The notes beneath the pieces were generated by a model. That model searched no databases and had not been told where the DNA came from. It was given only the letters and a program-made list of their open reading frames with translations. This document shows positions 7,166 through 14,354 of a stretch of 64,000 nt of DNA, in pieces. Each line of letters opens with the position of its first letter. Position 1 is the first letter of the stretch. The position numbers were made by a program, and so were the translations under genes. Source of the stretch: Vicinamibacterales bacterium (GTDB lineage: Bacteria > Acidobacteriota > Vicinamibacteria > Vicinamibacterales > UBA2999); NCBI GenBank assembly GCA_041659285.1, contig JBAZYO010000001.1:248001-312000 (forward strand). Direction: 5' to 3'.

Positions 7166-8896
7166 GTGTCGCAGAAACATTTGCCCCAGGTCGTGTTGGT
7201 CGGCCGGCCCAACGTCGGTAAGTCAACGCTGTTCAACCGGCTGAGCGGCGCCCGCCGATCGATCGTGACCGCGATTCCCGGGACGACCCGCGACGTGATC
7301 ACCCATCCGGTGGTTTGGGGAGATGCCCGGTTTGATCTGACCGACACCGGGGGCCTGTTCGGTGCCAGCGAGGATCCGCTCCATGAGCTGGTGGTCGAGC
7401 GCGGGCAGCGGGCTCTCAAGACCGCCGACCTGATCGTGTTCGTGGTGGATGGCCGGGAGGGCTTGATCCCCGGCGACCAGGAAATTGCCGCCGCCACGCG
7501 CGAAGCCGGCGTACCCGTGATCCTGGCGATCAACAAGATGGACGATCGCCGCGCCCGTGATGGCGCGCTCGAGCTCTATCGAATGGGCTTTGATTCGGTG
7601 GTCGAGATCAGCGCGGAACACGGACAGGCCGTGGGCGATCTGCTGGACGCGATTCTCGCCATGATCCCGCAAGCCCGCCTGCCCGGCGCCGCGCCGGGTG
7701 ATGGCGACGAGGACGAGGAGGAGCCGGAGCCGGTCGACGGCGCGAAAGACGAGACCGCCATCGCGATTGTGGGGCGTCCAAACGCGGGCAAGTCGTCGCT
7801 CGTCAATCGCCTGCTGCGCGAAGAGCGAATGATCGTCTCCGAGGTGCCGGGCACCACGCGCGATTCCGTGGACTCCTTGCTGATGTGGCATCGCCGCCAG
7901 TTCCGCATCGTCGACACCGCCGGCATCCGCAAGCCCGGCAAGGTCTCGAAGTCCGGGCAGGTTGAGACGGTGAGCGTGATGCTGGCGCGCCGCGCCATTG
8001 AACGCGCCGACGTCGTCGTGCTCGTGATCGACGCCACGCTGGGCCCGACCGATCAGGACGGCGCCATTGCCGGCGCGGCGAAGGACGCCGGCCGCGGCGT
8101 CATCGTCGCCGCCAACAAGTGGGACTTGATGAAAGATCAGGGGCAGGACGCCGCGAAGAAGTGGGACGAGAACCTGCGGTACCAGTTGAAGTTCCTCGAC
8201 TTCGCGCCCATCCTGCACATCTCCGCCGCGACCGGCGAGCGCACGCCGAAGTTGCTCGAGATGGTTGACAAGGTCTATGCCGCCACGCGCAAGCGCGTGC
8301 CGACCGGAGAGCTCAACCGCTTCATCCACAAGATCACGACGGCGTCGCCGCCGGTCGCGGCTGGCAACCGCAACGTCCGCGTCATGTATGCGGCACAGGC
8401 CGCGGTCGCGCCGCCGACGTTCGTGCTGTTCACGAACACCGTCACCAAACTTCACTTCTCGTACGAGCGCTTTCTCGAGAACCGGCTGCGCGAAGCCTTC
8501 GGCTTTGACGGCACGCCGATCCGCATCCAGATCCGCGGTCGCGCCGATCAGCGCGGCGAGAAGCGCAAGACGGCGAGCGAGCGCGCCCCGGAGCGGCGCA
8601 GCCCGGTCAGGAAGGGGCCGGGGTCGAAGCGGACGACGCACCAGCGCGAGAAGGTAGCGGCCCACCAGCGAAAGGCCGCGGCCAACAAGTCCGCCTGGGA
8701 CAAGTCCCCCTCCGCGCAAGGCGCTTCCGCCTCCACTAAAGCTTCGGCGGGCAAGGCGGGGCACAAGTCCGGTAAGGGACGCGTGAAGGGGAAGGGCAAG
8801 CCTGGCTCGTCCAAGGCGAAGTCGCACGCCAAGAAACCGCCCGTCCTGTCCAACAAGGCGCGCGCGAAGCGCGGCCCGAAGCGGTCGGGACGCTAA
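7166..8896 (+). CDS. der: Ribosome-assembly GTPase Der (EngA) with long basic tail
   Basis: 576 aa, GTG start preceded by AGGGGAA. Der has two tandem GTPase domains and helps 50S subunit maturation. G1 motifs GRPNVGKST (~13-21) and GRPNAGKSS (~205-213), two NKxD motifs (NKMD, NKWD) and the KH-like domain are present. Two oddities: an acidic linker between the G domains (GDGDEDEEEPEP) and a C-terminal extension of ~115 residues rich in Lys, Ser, Ala and Gly, beyond the usual ~440-490 aa. The tail probably contacts rRNA. Part of it (8723-8762) is palindrome-rich (TCCGCC ... GGCGGG) and may derive from repeat insertion. Confidence 0.95.
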   Translation: MSQKHLPQVVLVGRPNVGKSTLFNRLSGARRSIVTAIPGTTRDVITHPVVWGDARFDLTDTGGLFGASEDPLHELVVERGQRALKTADLIVFVVDGREGLIPGDQEIAAATREAGVPVILAINKMDDRRARDGALELYRMGFDSVVEISAEHGQAVGDLLDAILAMIPQARLPGAAPGDGDEDEEEPEPVDGAKDETAIAIVGRPNAGKSSLVNRLLREERMIVSEVPGTTRDSVDSLLMWHRRQFRIVDTAGIRKPGKVSKSGQVETVSVMLARRAIERADVVVLVIDATLGPTDQDGAIAGAAKDAGRGVIVAANKWDLMKDQGQDAAKKWDENLRYQLKFLDFAPILHISAATGERTPKLLEMVDKVYAATRKRVPTGELNRFIHKITTASPPVAAGNRNVRVMYAAQAAVAPPTFVLFTNTVTKLHFSYERFLENRLREAFGFDGTPIRIQIRGRADQRGEKRKTASERAPERRSPVRKGPGSKRTTHQREKVAAHQRKAAANKSAWDKSPSAQGASASTKASAGKAGHKSGKGRVKGKGKPGSSKAKSHAKKPPVLSNKARAKRGPKRSGR

Positions 8897-8933
8897 AGTC
8901 CGCGTGCTATACTCCGCGGTGGAAACTGCCTCG

Positions 8934-9380
8934 ATGGCTGCACCCAAGCGCGAGCTATTCAAGGCTGCGGAAGTCTGCGAAGTGGTGCAGGTTCAGCCCT
9001 ACGTTTTGCGATCCTGGGAAGCCGAGTTTCCGCAAATCGGCCAGGCACCTGCCGGCGGCGGCCCGCGCCTATATCGCCGATCGGACGTCGAGCTGGTGCT
9101 GCGCATCAAGCAGCTCGTCTTCGATGAAGGCCTGACGTTGTCGGGCGCCCGGAGGCGGCTGGGCGAGGACAACGAGACGCCGGGCAACGGCGCGGCCGTG
9201 CTGGTGGTGGAAGATGTGCTCGGCGACCGCGTGAGGGATCGGCTGCGGCACGTGAAGACCGGACTGCAATCGATCCTGCAGATGCTCGCGAAAGACGGCG
9301 TGGAGGCCGCGGAACTGGAACTGGTGCCGCCTCCCCCCGCCAAGAAGAAGGCGCTGGCGAAAGCCGCCAAGAGAAAATAG
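8934..9380 (+). CDS. MerR-family transcriptional regulator
   Basis: About 149 aa from ATG 8934 (the frame is open to 8904, but those codons overlap the region just after der). The N-terminal winged helix matches MerR: KAAEVCEVVQVQPYVLRSWE, then RLYRRSDVELVLRIKQLV, and GLTLSGARRRL. The C-terminal part has a short helix and an Ala/Lys tail ending AKAAKRK. This layout resembles the small MerR proteins found downstream of translation genes (often beside pheT and ihfA in other bacteria). The effector is unknown. It is followed by a GC-rich hairpin. Confidence 0.87.
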   Translation: MAAPKRELFKAAEVCEVVQVQPYVLRSWEAEFPQIGQAPAGGGPRLYRRSDVELVLRIKQLVFDEGLTLSGARRRLGEDNETPGNGAAVLVVEDVLGDRVRDRLRHVKTGLQSILQMLAKDGVEAAELELVPPPPAKKKALAKAAKRK

Positions 9381-9397
9381 AATCGTAGGATTCGTCG

Positions 9398-9419
9398 GGC
9401 GCCCCTTTTGTGGGGCGCC
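9398..9419 (+). terminator. GC-rich hairpin after the MerR gene
   Basis: 8-bp stem GGCGCCCC / GGGGCGCC with a 6-nt loop TTTTGT, followed by AATTGTCT, so only a weak U-tract. It sits between the MerR stop (9380) and tRNA-Pro. Confidence 0.5.
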
Positions 9420-9459
9420 AATTGTCTCAACCCCGCAAGTCCGTCGGCGCAAGTCTGGA

Positions 9460-9536
9460 CGGGATGTAGCGTAGCCTGGTAGCGCGCCTGCTTGGGGTGC
9501 AGGAGGTCCCGAGTTCGAATCTCGGCATCCCGACCA
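9460..9536 (+). tRNA. tRNA-Pro (anticodon GGG)
   Basis: Full cloverleaf: acceptor CGGGATG / CATCCCG, anticodon stem CCTGC / GCAGG around TTGGGGT with anticodon GGG at 9494-9496, T-arm GTTCGAATC, discriminator A and encoded CCA. It marks the left edge of the accessory island. I found no second copy of its 3' end in the window, so there is no evidence for an integrase-type attachment duplication. Confidence 0.97.
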
Positions 9537-9552
9537 ACAATTTCAACAAGTT

Positions 9553-9584
9553 ACGGGCGCGGCCTTCGGGTCGCGCCCGTTCTG
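9553..9584 (+). terminator. Rho-independent terminator of tRNA-Pro
   Basis: 9-bp stem ACGGGCGCG / CGCGCCCGT with loop GCCTTCGGGT, followed by TCTGTTT. Confidence 0.75.
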
Positions 9585-9617
9585 TTTGCAACGAACTTGC
9601 AACGGGGCCTTCATTTC

Positions 9618-11210
9618 ATGCGAATCAGCTCACAGCTGACGGCGTTCGTGGCTAACTTGACCGGAAGATTCGCCAACTCCACGGCGGAACCGGTGCCTGA
9701 TCACATCGCAAAGAGCATGGAGTTCTGTCGCGATGTCCAGGACCCCAAAGAGAACAGCAAGGGCTACCCGCCCGCGAACGAGCAACTCAGAACCCACGCG
9801 ATCTGGATAGTCGAAGCGTATCCGCCTTCCGAAGTCGCCCGGCTTGTTGCGGCGCTGGACGCATTGGGCGGCGATTCGTGGCGCGCCAATGGAGGCGAGC
9901 GGCCGGCGGAATGGGTCCTGAAAGCGCGTAACCAAGTACGCGGCTGGGGCGGCGGCTTAAACCTTGGCTATTTCGTGCCCACGGGCGCCACGGGCTACGT
10001 GGGCGTCGAGTACCGGGTCAATCTGCCGGCCGGTATCAAGTACGTCCGGGCGGGCCTGCACCAACTTCTGCCGAGTGTCACGATGGGGGTCTTCTGCTTC
10101 GTCCTGGAAGAGGGTTCCCAGTTGGAGCGCGCAGTTGAAGATTCCCTTCGACAAACCTACGCGACCGTTCCGGAAAAAATTGGGGCGACGCGCTGGAGAT
10201 TTCATACCCCCTCAAACTTGCGGGTTGCGGCCGCGGTGAAAACCCGGGGAGAACTGCGCGCCGTATGTGAGACATGGGTCGGTGCCACGCTCCCGGGTTT
10301 CTTTGCTCCGAGCCGCGGGCGCAGCGGCTTCACATGCGAGTACATCACGACCGTTGCGCAACCCCTCTTTGAGCGTGTCGTCGACGATGACGGTAAGCCA
10401 GCCCACGAGGTCCCATCGTGCGAGTGGCTCTGGAGCCTTCATCTCGACAGCCCTATCGACGCGTGGACTTCCGTGCACCTTGAGGGACTGCGGCTCGGTT
10501 ACTCGTACGTCAATGAGACAGCGCCATATGCCTGGGTGATCGGCGGGAAGGTCGATGACATCCTAGCGAACGACGAGCTCACAAAAATGACGCGGGAGAG
10601 AACCCGTGGCGCCATCGTCGGGCGGATAGTTCTAGGTCTCGACAACGATCTGGCGATTCTTGGGCTTGCCACGTTCATTCGCGAAATCAGCGCGCAGCTC
10701 GCGCAGCTTCGAGACCAAACGGGGCGAATCTCGATCAATAACGGGCAGCAATCAGCTGCCGACCTAATGAAGCTGCAGACCCGATTCACGGCGCTCAGCA
10801 CGGATCTCTTACCAATCATCGACGAAGTGGAACTGTTCACGGAGCAGGGACCTCGCTGGCCCAGGTCGCCCGACGATGACTTCATTCGTTTACACGAAGA
10901 CCTGCGAAAACACGGAGGCCTGCTCGCGAACGTAAGACAGGATCTTCGAGAGCACTCGAAGCGCCTACGGCTCCTGTCGACGTCATTGCGCGAATCGCTC
11001 GCCGTTGCTGCGTCAGCGCTTCACGCAAACATCCAGGCGGAGTCTGCTGCGCAGAATCTATCGCTTCAGAAGGCGATGCGGCGACTGACTGTTGTCGCCC
11101 TCGGCATAGCGGCGCTGACTATCTTCATCGCCTTGCCGGACGCGATCGATGACTGGAAGGCGTTTCTGCCTAGGTTGATTCGTCGGTTGGCCGCGTGGGG
11201 CGGTGGGTAG
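9618..11210 (+). CDS. Hypothetical protein with C-terminal membrane anchor
   Basis: 530 aa; no family recognised. The first ~330 residues look globular. Residues ~340-490 are largely helical with repeated heptad-like stretches (AQLAQLRDQT; the LREHSKRLRLLSTSLRES region), suggesting a coiled coil. A single hydrophobic segment near 494-512 is followed by a short basic tail ending AAWGGG, so it is probably tail-anchored in the inner membrane. Starts at ATG 9618; the open frame runs back into tRNA-Pro but those codons are excluded. It lies convergent to another membrane protein (11229-11972), 18 nt apart, in an island that looks less GC-rich than its surroundings. Confidence 0.7.
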   Translation: MRISSQLTAFVANLTGRFANSTAEPVPDHIAKSMEFCRDVQDPKENSKGYPPANEQLRTHAIWIVEAYPPSEVARLVAALDALGGDSWRANGGERPAEWVLKARNQVRGWGGGLNLGYFVPTGATGYVGVEYRVNLPAGIKYVRAGLHQLLPSVTMGVFCFVLEEGSQLERAVEDSLRQTYATVPEKIGATRWRFHTPSNLRVAAAVKTRGELRAVCETWVGATLPGFFAPSRGRSGFTCEYITTVAQPLFERVVDDDGKPAHEVPSCEWLWSLHLDSPIDAWTSVHLEGLRLGYSYVNETAPYAWVIGGKVDDILANDELTKMTRERTRGAIVGRIVLGLDNDLAILGLATFIREISAQLAQLRDQTGRISINNGQQSAADLMKLQTRFTALSTDLLPIIDEVELFTEQGPRWPRSPDDDFIRLHEDLRKHGGLLANVRQDLREHSKRLRLLSTSLRESLAVAASALHANIQAESAAQNLSLQKAMRRLTVVALGIAALTIFIALPDAIDDWKAFLPRLIRRLAAWGGG

Positions 11211-11228
11211 TATTCCGTGAGCAGGGCG

Positions 11229-11972
11229 TTACCGTATCGGGGCCGTGGACATGTCATCAGCCGGGACCATTTTCGGAAGGCGCCCGCTCTCAATGAGCCC
11301 ACGCAGCCTGACAACATGCGTCTCGACCGCTTCGAATGGGATCCGATTGAGTAAATCCCCGCGCAGCAGCCGCTCTAGCTCCTGCAGCGCCGCCAAGCGG
11401 TCTGGGGTCTCGAGAACGCGCTTCACCTTGGCCGCGTCGACGTCTCGCTGCGGAGGCTGATTCGGGTTTTCGCCTGGCAGCAGTTTCCATGCGGCCCGCG
11501 CGTCGACGAGGATCCTGGTTCTTAGGTCCCAGTCGGCCATCAATTCGATTGGCCGTACGATTGCAGCGGAGCTTTGTGAGGCGACATCGTCGCCACTCAA
11601 GAAGCGCACCAAGTCGTCGCGCCTTCTAAGCATCTGCTCCACCTCATCTTCACCGGTAAATCTATTCTCTCTGGCCACGCCCTCGGCGACCATCGAGGCC
11701 ACGCCCTCGGCAATTCGGCGCAGCGCTTCCACACGGGCATAGACGTTCCTCTCCAACTGCTGCAACCCGACACGCAGCTCGTTGTCGCCCTGCTTGAAGA
11801 GCAACTGTTCAAGTCGGTCTGTATTGGCCAGCAGGATCACGGCGGCCGCGGAAGCGACGATGCATAGCGCAAAGGCCGGTCCGTTGATCGTACGGTTGTA
11901 GAGGAGCGAGGCGCAGATCAGAACCAGCCCAACGAAAAGCACAACGGAGAATCCCCGTGGGTCGTGAGTCAT
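11229..11972 (-). CDS. Hypothetical membrane protein with long cytoplasmic domain
   Basis: 247 aa, no recognised family. Two adjacent hydrophobic segments at ~8-27 (SVVLFVGLVLICASLLYN) and ~31-50 (GPAFALCIVASAAAVILLAN) form a hairpin anchor. They are followed by ~195 residues of mostly helical, charged sequence including an EDEVEQMLRRRDDLVRF stretch. It is placed tail-to-tail with the 9618-11210 gene; their similar plan (membrane anchor plus helical soluble part) makes a functional pair possible, but that is inference. The start ATG is clear. Confidence 0.6.
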   Translation of the reverse strand: MTHDPRGFSVVLFVGLVLICASLLYNRTINGPAFALCIVASAAAVILLANTDRLEQLLFKQGDNELRVGLQQLERNVYARVEALRRIAEGVASMVAEGVARENRFTGEDEVEQMLRRRDDLVRFLSGDDVASQSSAAIVRPIELMADWDLRTRILVDARAAWKLLPGENPNQPPQRDVDAAKVKRVLETPDRLAALQELERLLRGDLLNRIPFEAVETHVVRLRGLIESGRLPKMVPADDMSTAPIR

Positions 11973-12003
11973 GGCCGAATGCTACCGCATCGCCGCGCTG
12001 TAG

Positions 12004-12204
12004 TTGGGTGTCGGTTGCAAGGTGCACGCACCCGGAGATCGATTCCCGCCAGTCTTCGGCGGCCTTCACCTGCCACCCTGGCAGTGGCGTGCCTTCGACG
12101 TCCTCGGCCGCGTCACCTCGGAGGTGATCCTGCTGCGCCCTTTCGACTACACCTACACCGGCGTCACGAGTCGGCTCGCGACGGTCACCTATGCGAGGCT
12201 CTAG
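12004..12204 (+). pseudogene. Possible Rhs/YD-repeat fragment
   Basis: A 66-codon open stretch whose second half carries the spacing of a YD repeat: AFDVLGRVTSE, then FDYTYTG and SRLATVTY, as in the YDxLGRxT ... YxY units of Rhs proteins. It lacks any signal, core or further repeats, so if real it is a remnant. Its position ~1.2 kb upstream of a TNT-like domain gene fits a degraded polymorphic-toxin locus. The match is by eye over one repeat only. Confidence 0.35.
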
Positions 12205-12540
12205 TCGGGACGAAATTCGTTCTAGTCTCGCAGCCACATGGCGAACCTAACCCCGGCGTCACTCAGATTCAGGAACCCTTGCAAGCGGAGGTGCTCGTCG
12301 GGGAACTTCCTGTAGGAACCCATCGTCGGCGCCATTCTGCCATGCCTTGTCCGGATCTATCAGGGCCGTTTAGATCTGTGTGGCGGTATCGAGCTCGCCA
12401 ACGTAAATGAGACCTGAATTGAATCGCGAGCGTTACAGACGGCCGACTCGAGAATTTGGGCGAGCCAGTGAGCCCCGGCATTGTGTCGGTGCCTGTGGGC
12501 TGTAATACTCTCCCAACTAGGCTTACTGGCCCCGCATCGG
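12205..12540. other. 336-nt gap without recognisable gene
   Basis: No open frame here resembles a protein family. A TAATAC hexamer at about 12500 could be a -10 box for the following gene, but no convincing -35 was seen. Confidence 0.4.
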
Positions 12541-13116
12541 ATGAGGCTCCCGGGTATGGATGAACCTATGAGCAGACTGGAGAGAGAAGTGCAGGCGATC
12601 GAATACGAGCGCTGGATGCTGCACGAAACAGGCCTCGTGCTTCGAACGCGATGGAACCAGCTCCGTCTTGTCGACGCCAACACCTACATCGAATCTCACG
12701 CCATTCATTTGCGGAACCTGATTGAGTTCTTGTTCGATCCGTCCGACAAGAACCACATGTGCGCATCTGATGCTGCGTTCGGCGCGGTGTCGTGGAACGA
12801 ACCGTGGCCTGACGGTTTCGGCAAGCTGTTTGGGCGCGCGTCGGCCGAAATTGCGCACCTAAGCCGCGGGCGGGTCGTTGACGAGAAGACGAATTGGCTG
12901 CCTGAACACGCCGCCCGCGTCGAAGAGCGCTTTCAAAGATGGCTCTCCCAGACGTCGGATGAGGTGCAGCGCTTCTTCTATGAGGCTCAGTCGCGTCATG
13001 TCGCACTGTTTGAAATCGCGCCAGATGGGAACGAGGCCGAGACGGGCGCCGCCGGCCGTTCGGCAGCGATGTTTAACACACTCACAGTTGGCCACCGTAT
13101 CGGCCCAGACGAGTGA
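12541..13116 (+). CDS. Hypothetical island protein
   Basis: 191 aa from ATG 12541 (ATG 12556 and 12568 are in-frame alternatives). No recognised family. It is soluble and mostly helical, with many aromatic and charged residues (IEYERWMLHETG; YIESHAIHLRNLIEFLF; EERFQRWLSQTSDEVQRFFYE). The combination of a short helical N-terminus and a conserved-looking HLRNLIEFLF segment is reminiscent of small HEPN-like or uncharacterised island proteins, but no diagnostic RxxxxH motif was found, so I do not assign it. The stop overlaps the start of a downstream frame and no operon partner is evident. Confidence 0.55.
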   Translation: MRLPGMDEPMSRLEREVQAIEYERWMLHETGLVLRTRWNQLRLVDANTYIESHAIHLRNLIEFLFDPSDKNHMCASDAAFGAVSWNEPWPDGFGKLFGRASAEIAHLSRGRVVDEKTNWLPEHAARVEERFQRWLSQTSDEVQRFFYEAQSRHVALFEIAPDGNEAETGAAGRSAAMFNTLTVGHRIGPDE

Positions 13117-13143
13117 CAGTCTCGTTTAGACCTGACGAATGGC

Positions 13144-13425
13144 TTGCGTATTGGGTCTCCGCGCTGGGGACGCATCCTCTTGGCGGTCGGCGTCCTGCTC
13201 GCGCTCGGCGTTTAGGCTCTGTCCTCCGTGGCTGGCGATCAGCGCTTGGTCGCCTTCAAGGCACAACGGGACGCGTGGCATCAGCGGTGCGATCTGTGCA
13301 TCGACAAGGCGGTGACTTCTCCAGAAGCGCGCGTATGCGCACAGGAACTTCAGGAAATGACGGCCCACGCCAAACGGCAAGGAATGGTAAGCCCGGTCAG
13401 CCCAATCTGTCTGTGTTTGCGGTAA
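13144..13425 (+). pseudogene. Small exported protein interrupted by an amber stop
   Basis: In one frame, TTG 13144 begins LRIGSPRWG followed by a hydrophobic run RILLAVGVLLALGV, then TAG (13213-13215), then ALSSVAGDQ and ~60 residues with a CDLC motif and a further Cys, ending at 13425. Signal segment and mature region read through in the same frame except for the stop, as expected for a nonsense-mutated small periplasmic protein. The downstream part could alternatively start at GTG 13228. Confidence 0.35.
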
Positions 13426-13434
13426 TCTCGGCGT

Positions 13435-14097
13435 ATGTACCGCCTGGCTCCGAACCTGATCCAGCAGATGCTCGGCGAGCCCGAGTCCGGCATGGGGTAC
13501 CAGGTCGTTCGGGTCGAGCTTCGGGACGACTCGACTGAATTCGGCGTTGTCTACAATGCACAGCTTCTCTTGTTTGCCGACGAGTCGACCGATATTCTGA
13601 CGAAGGTGCCCTACGACCGGTTGATTGAACGAGCAAAGGAATCGGTCGGTGAGATCCGCGCGCTGAAGGTCATCTCGCGATTGTTTTCGGATTCGTTTGT
13701 GCGCGAAGCGGGGTTGAGCGAATCAGGCAGTGAAGGCCCCGCCGTTGCCGCGCCGACCACGAGGACGGAGGCCGACGAGGTCTTCAAGCGCTTCTCGGCG
13801 TACGCCAACGACAATCGCCTCACGGCAGACTTCAGGTGGCTGCCGGGCACGTATGCGACCACTGAAGCGGACGCGATACGCGTCAGGTCAGGACGCGAGG
13901 CCGTGTCGCGATATGCCCTTCCCAACCCTGCGCCTGCGTCGAATGTGTTTACCGGGAAGCCTTGGAGGGACACCGATATTCAGCGCGGGACTGTGATGCC
14001 GGCCTTCAGCCAACCCGGAGGAGGTGCCGAGGTGATCTTCCCTGCGGGTACGCAGCCGCGTACGGTCAGTGGCCCTGCCAGAATTCCGGACGCCTAG
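13435..14097 (+). CDS. ESGMGYQ-domain protein with C-terminal TNT-like toxin-type domain
   Basis: 220 aa. Residues 1-80 hold a small domain with the motif ESGMGYQ (17-23) followed by alternating hydrophobic strands. A linker (95-112) leads to a C-terminal domain (~113-215) with LPGTY, a conserved-looking SRYALPNPAP (R159) and FSQPGGG (Q193). The order of R-x-x-LP and F-x-QPGGG matches the layout of TNT-type (PF14021-like) NAD+ glycohydrolase toxins and of several Rhs C-terminal domains; this assignment is inference. No signal peptide or secretion domain. The stop is 2 nt before the next gene, which encodes only the ESGMGYQ domain. Confidence 0.65.
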   Translation: MYRLAPNLIQQMLGEPESGMGYQVVRVELRDDSTEFGVVYNAQLLLFADESTDILTKVPYDRLIERAKESVGEIRALKVISRLFSDSFVREAGLSESGSEGPAVAAPTTRTEADEVFKRFSAYANDNRLTADFRWLPGTYATTEADAIRVRSGREAVSRYALPNPAPASNVFTGKPWRDTDIQRGTVMPAFSQPGGGAEVIFPAGTQPRTVSGPARIPDA

Positions 14098-14099
14098 TC

Positions 14100-14315
14100 A
14101 TGCGCAAGAAACTCGAGCGGATTTGGACTCAGCAGCTTCAGGCCCTGCCCGAATCGGGAATGGGGTACCAACGCGTGGACCTCGTCATGGCGGACGGGCG
14201 CGAGTTGAAGGACGCCCTTGTGTTCAACGCCGAGGAAGTTGAATTGCCGGAGGAGTTTCTGCAGGTCGATATCTCTGATATTCGACTCCACCCGTCGCCC
14301 TCGTGGCCCGATTGA
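14100..14315 (+). CDS. Small ESGMGYQ-domain protein, possible partner or immunity protein
   Basis: 71 aa. Contains the same domain as the N-terminus of the preceding protein: QQLQALPESGMGYQ aligned with IQQMLGEPESGMGYQ, then strands ending in a NAEEVELPEE segment aligned with NAQLLLFADE. It begins 2 nt after the upstream stop, so the two are almost certainly co-transcribed and translationally coupled. A free copy of a toxin's N-terminal domain could act as a neutralising or adaptor subunit; that role is inferred only from arrangement. The downstream DUF3810 gene belongs to a different functional context. Confidence 0.7.
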   Translation: MRKKLERIWTQQLQALPESGMGYQRVDLVMADGRELKDALVFNAEEVELPEEFLQVDISDIRLHPSPSWPD

Positions 14316-14350
14316 TCTGTGGTTCTGCGTAATCTGCGCAATCTGCGGCC
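14316..14350 (+). repeat. Degenerate AATCTGCG-type simple repeat
   Basis: CTGTGGTTCTGCGTAATC followed by TGCGCAATCTGCGGCC. It is related to the CAGATTA / CTGCGGCTGTG words at 31501-31565 and 34483-34630. Here it overlaps the earliest possible start of the next gene and would encode RNLRNLRP. Confidence 0.5.
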
Positions 14351-14354
14351 GAAC

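Noticed and set aside
9492..9617. Open frame starting inside tRNA-Pro and running into the island gene
   Set aside because: The peptide is a translated tRNA; the real start is ATG 9618.
12481..12540. Upstream extension of the 12541 gene
   Set aside because: No ribosome-binding site; later ATGs are better placed.
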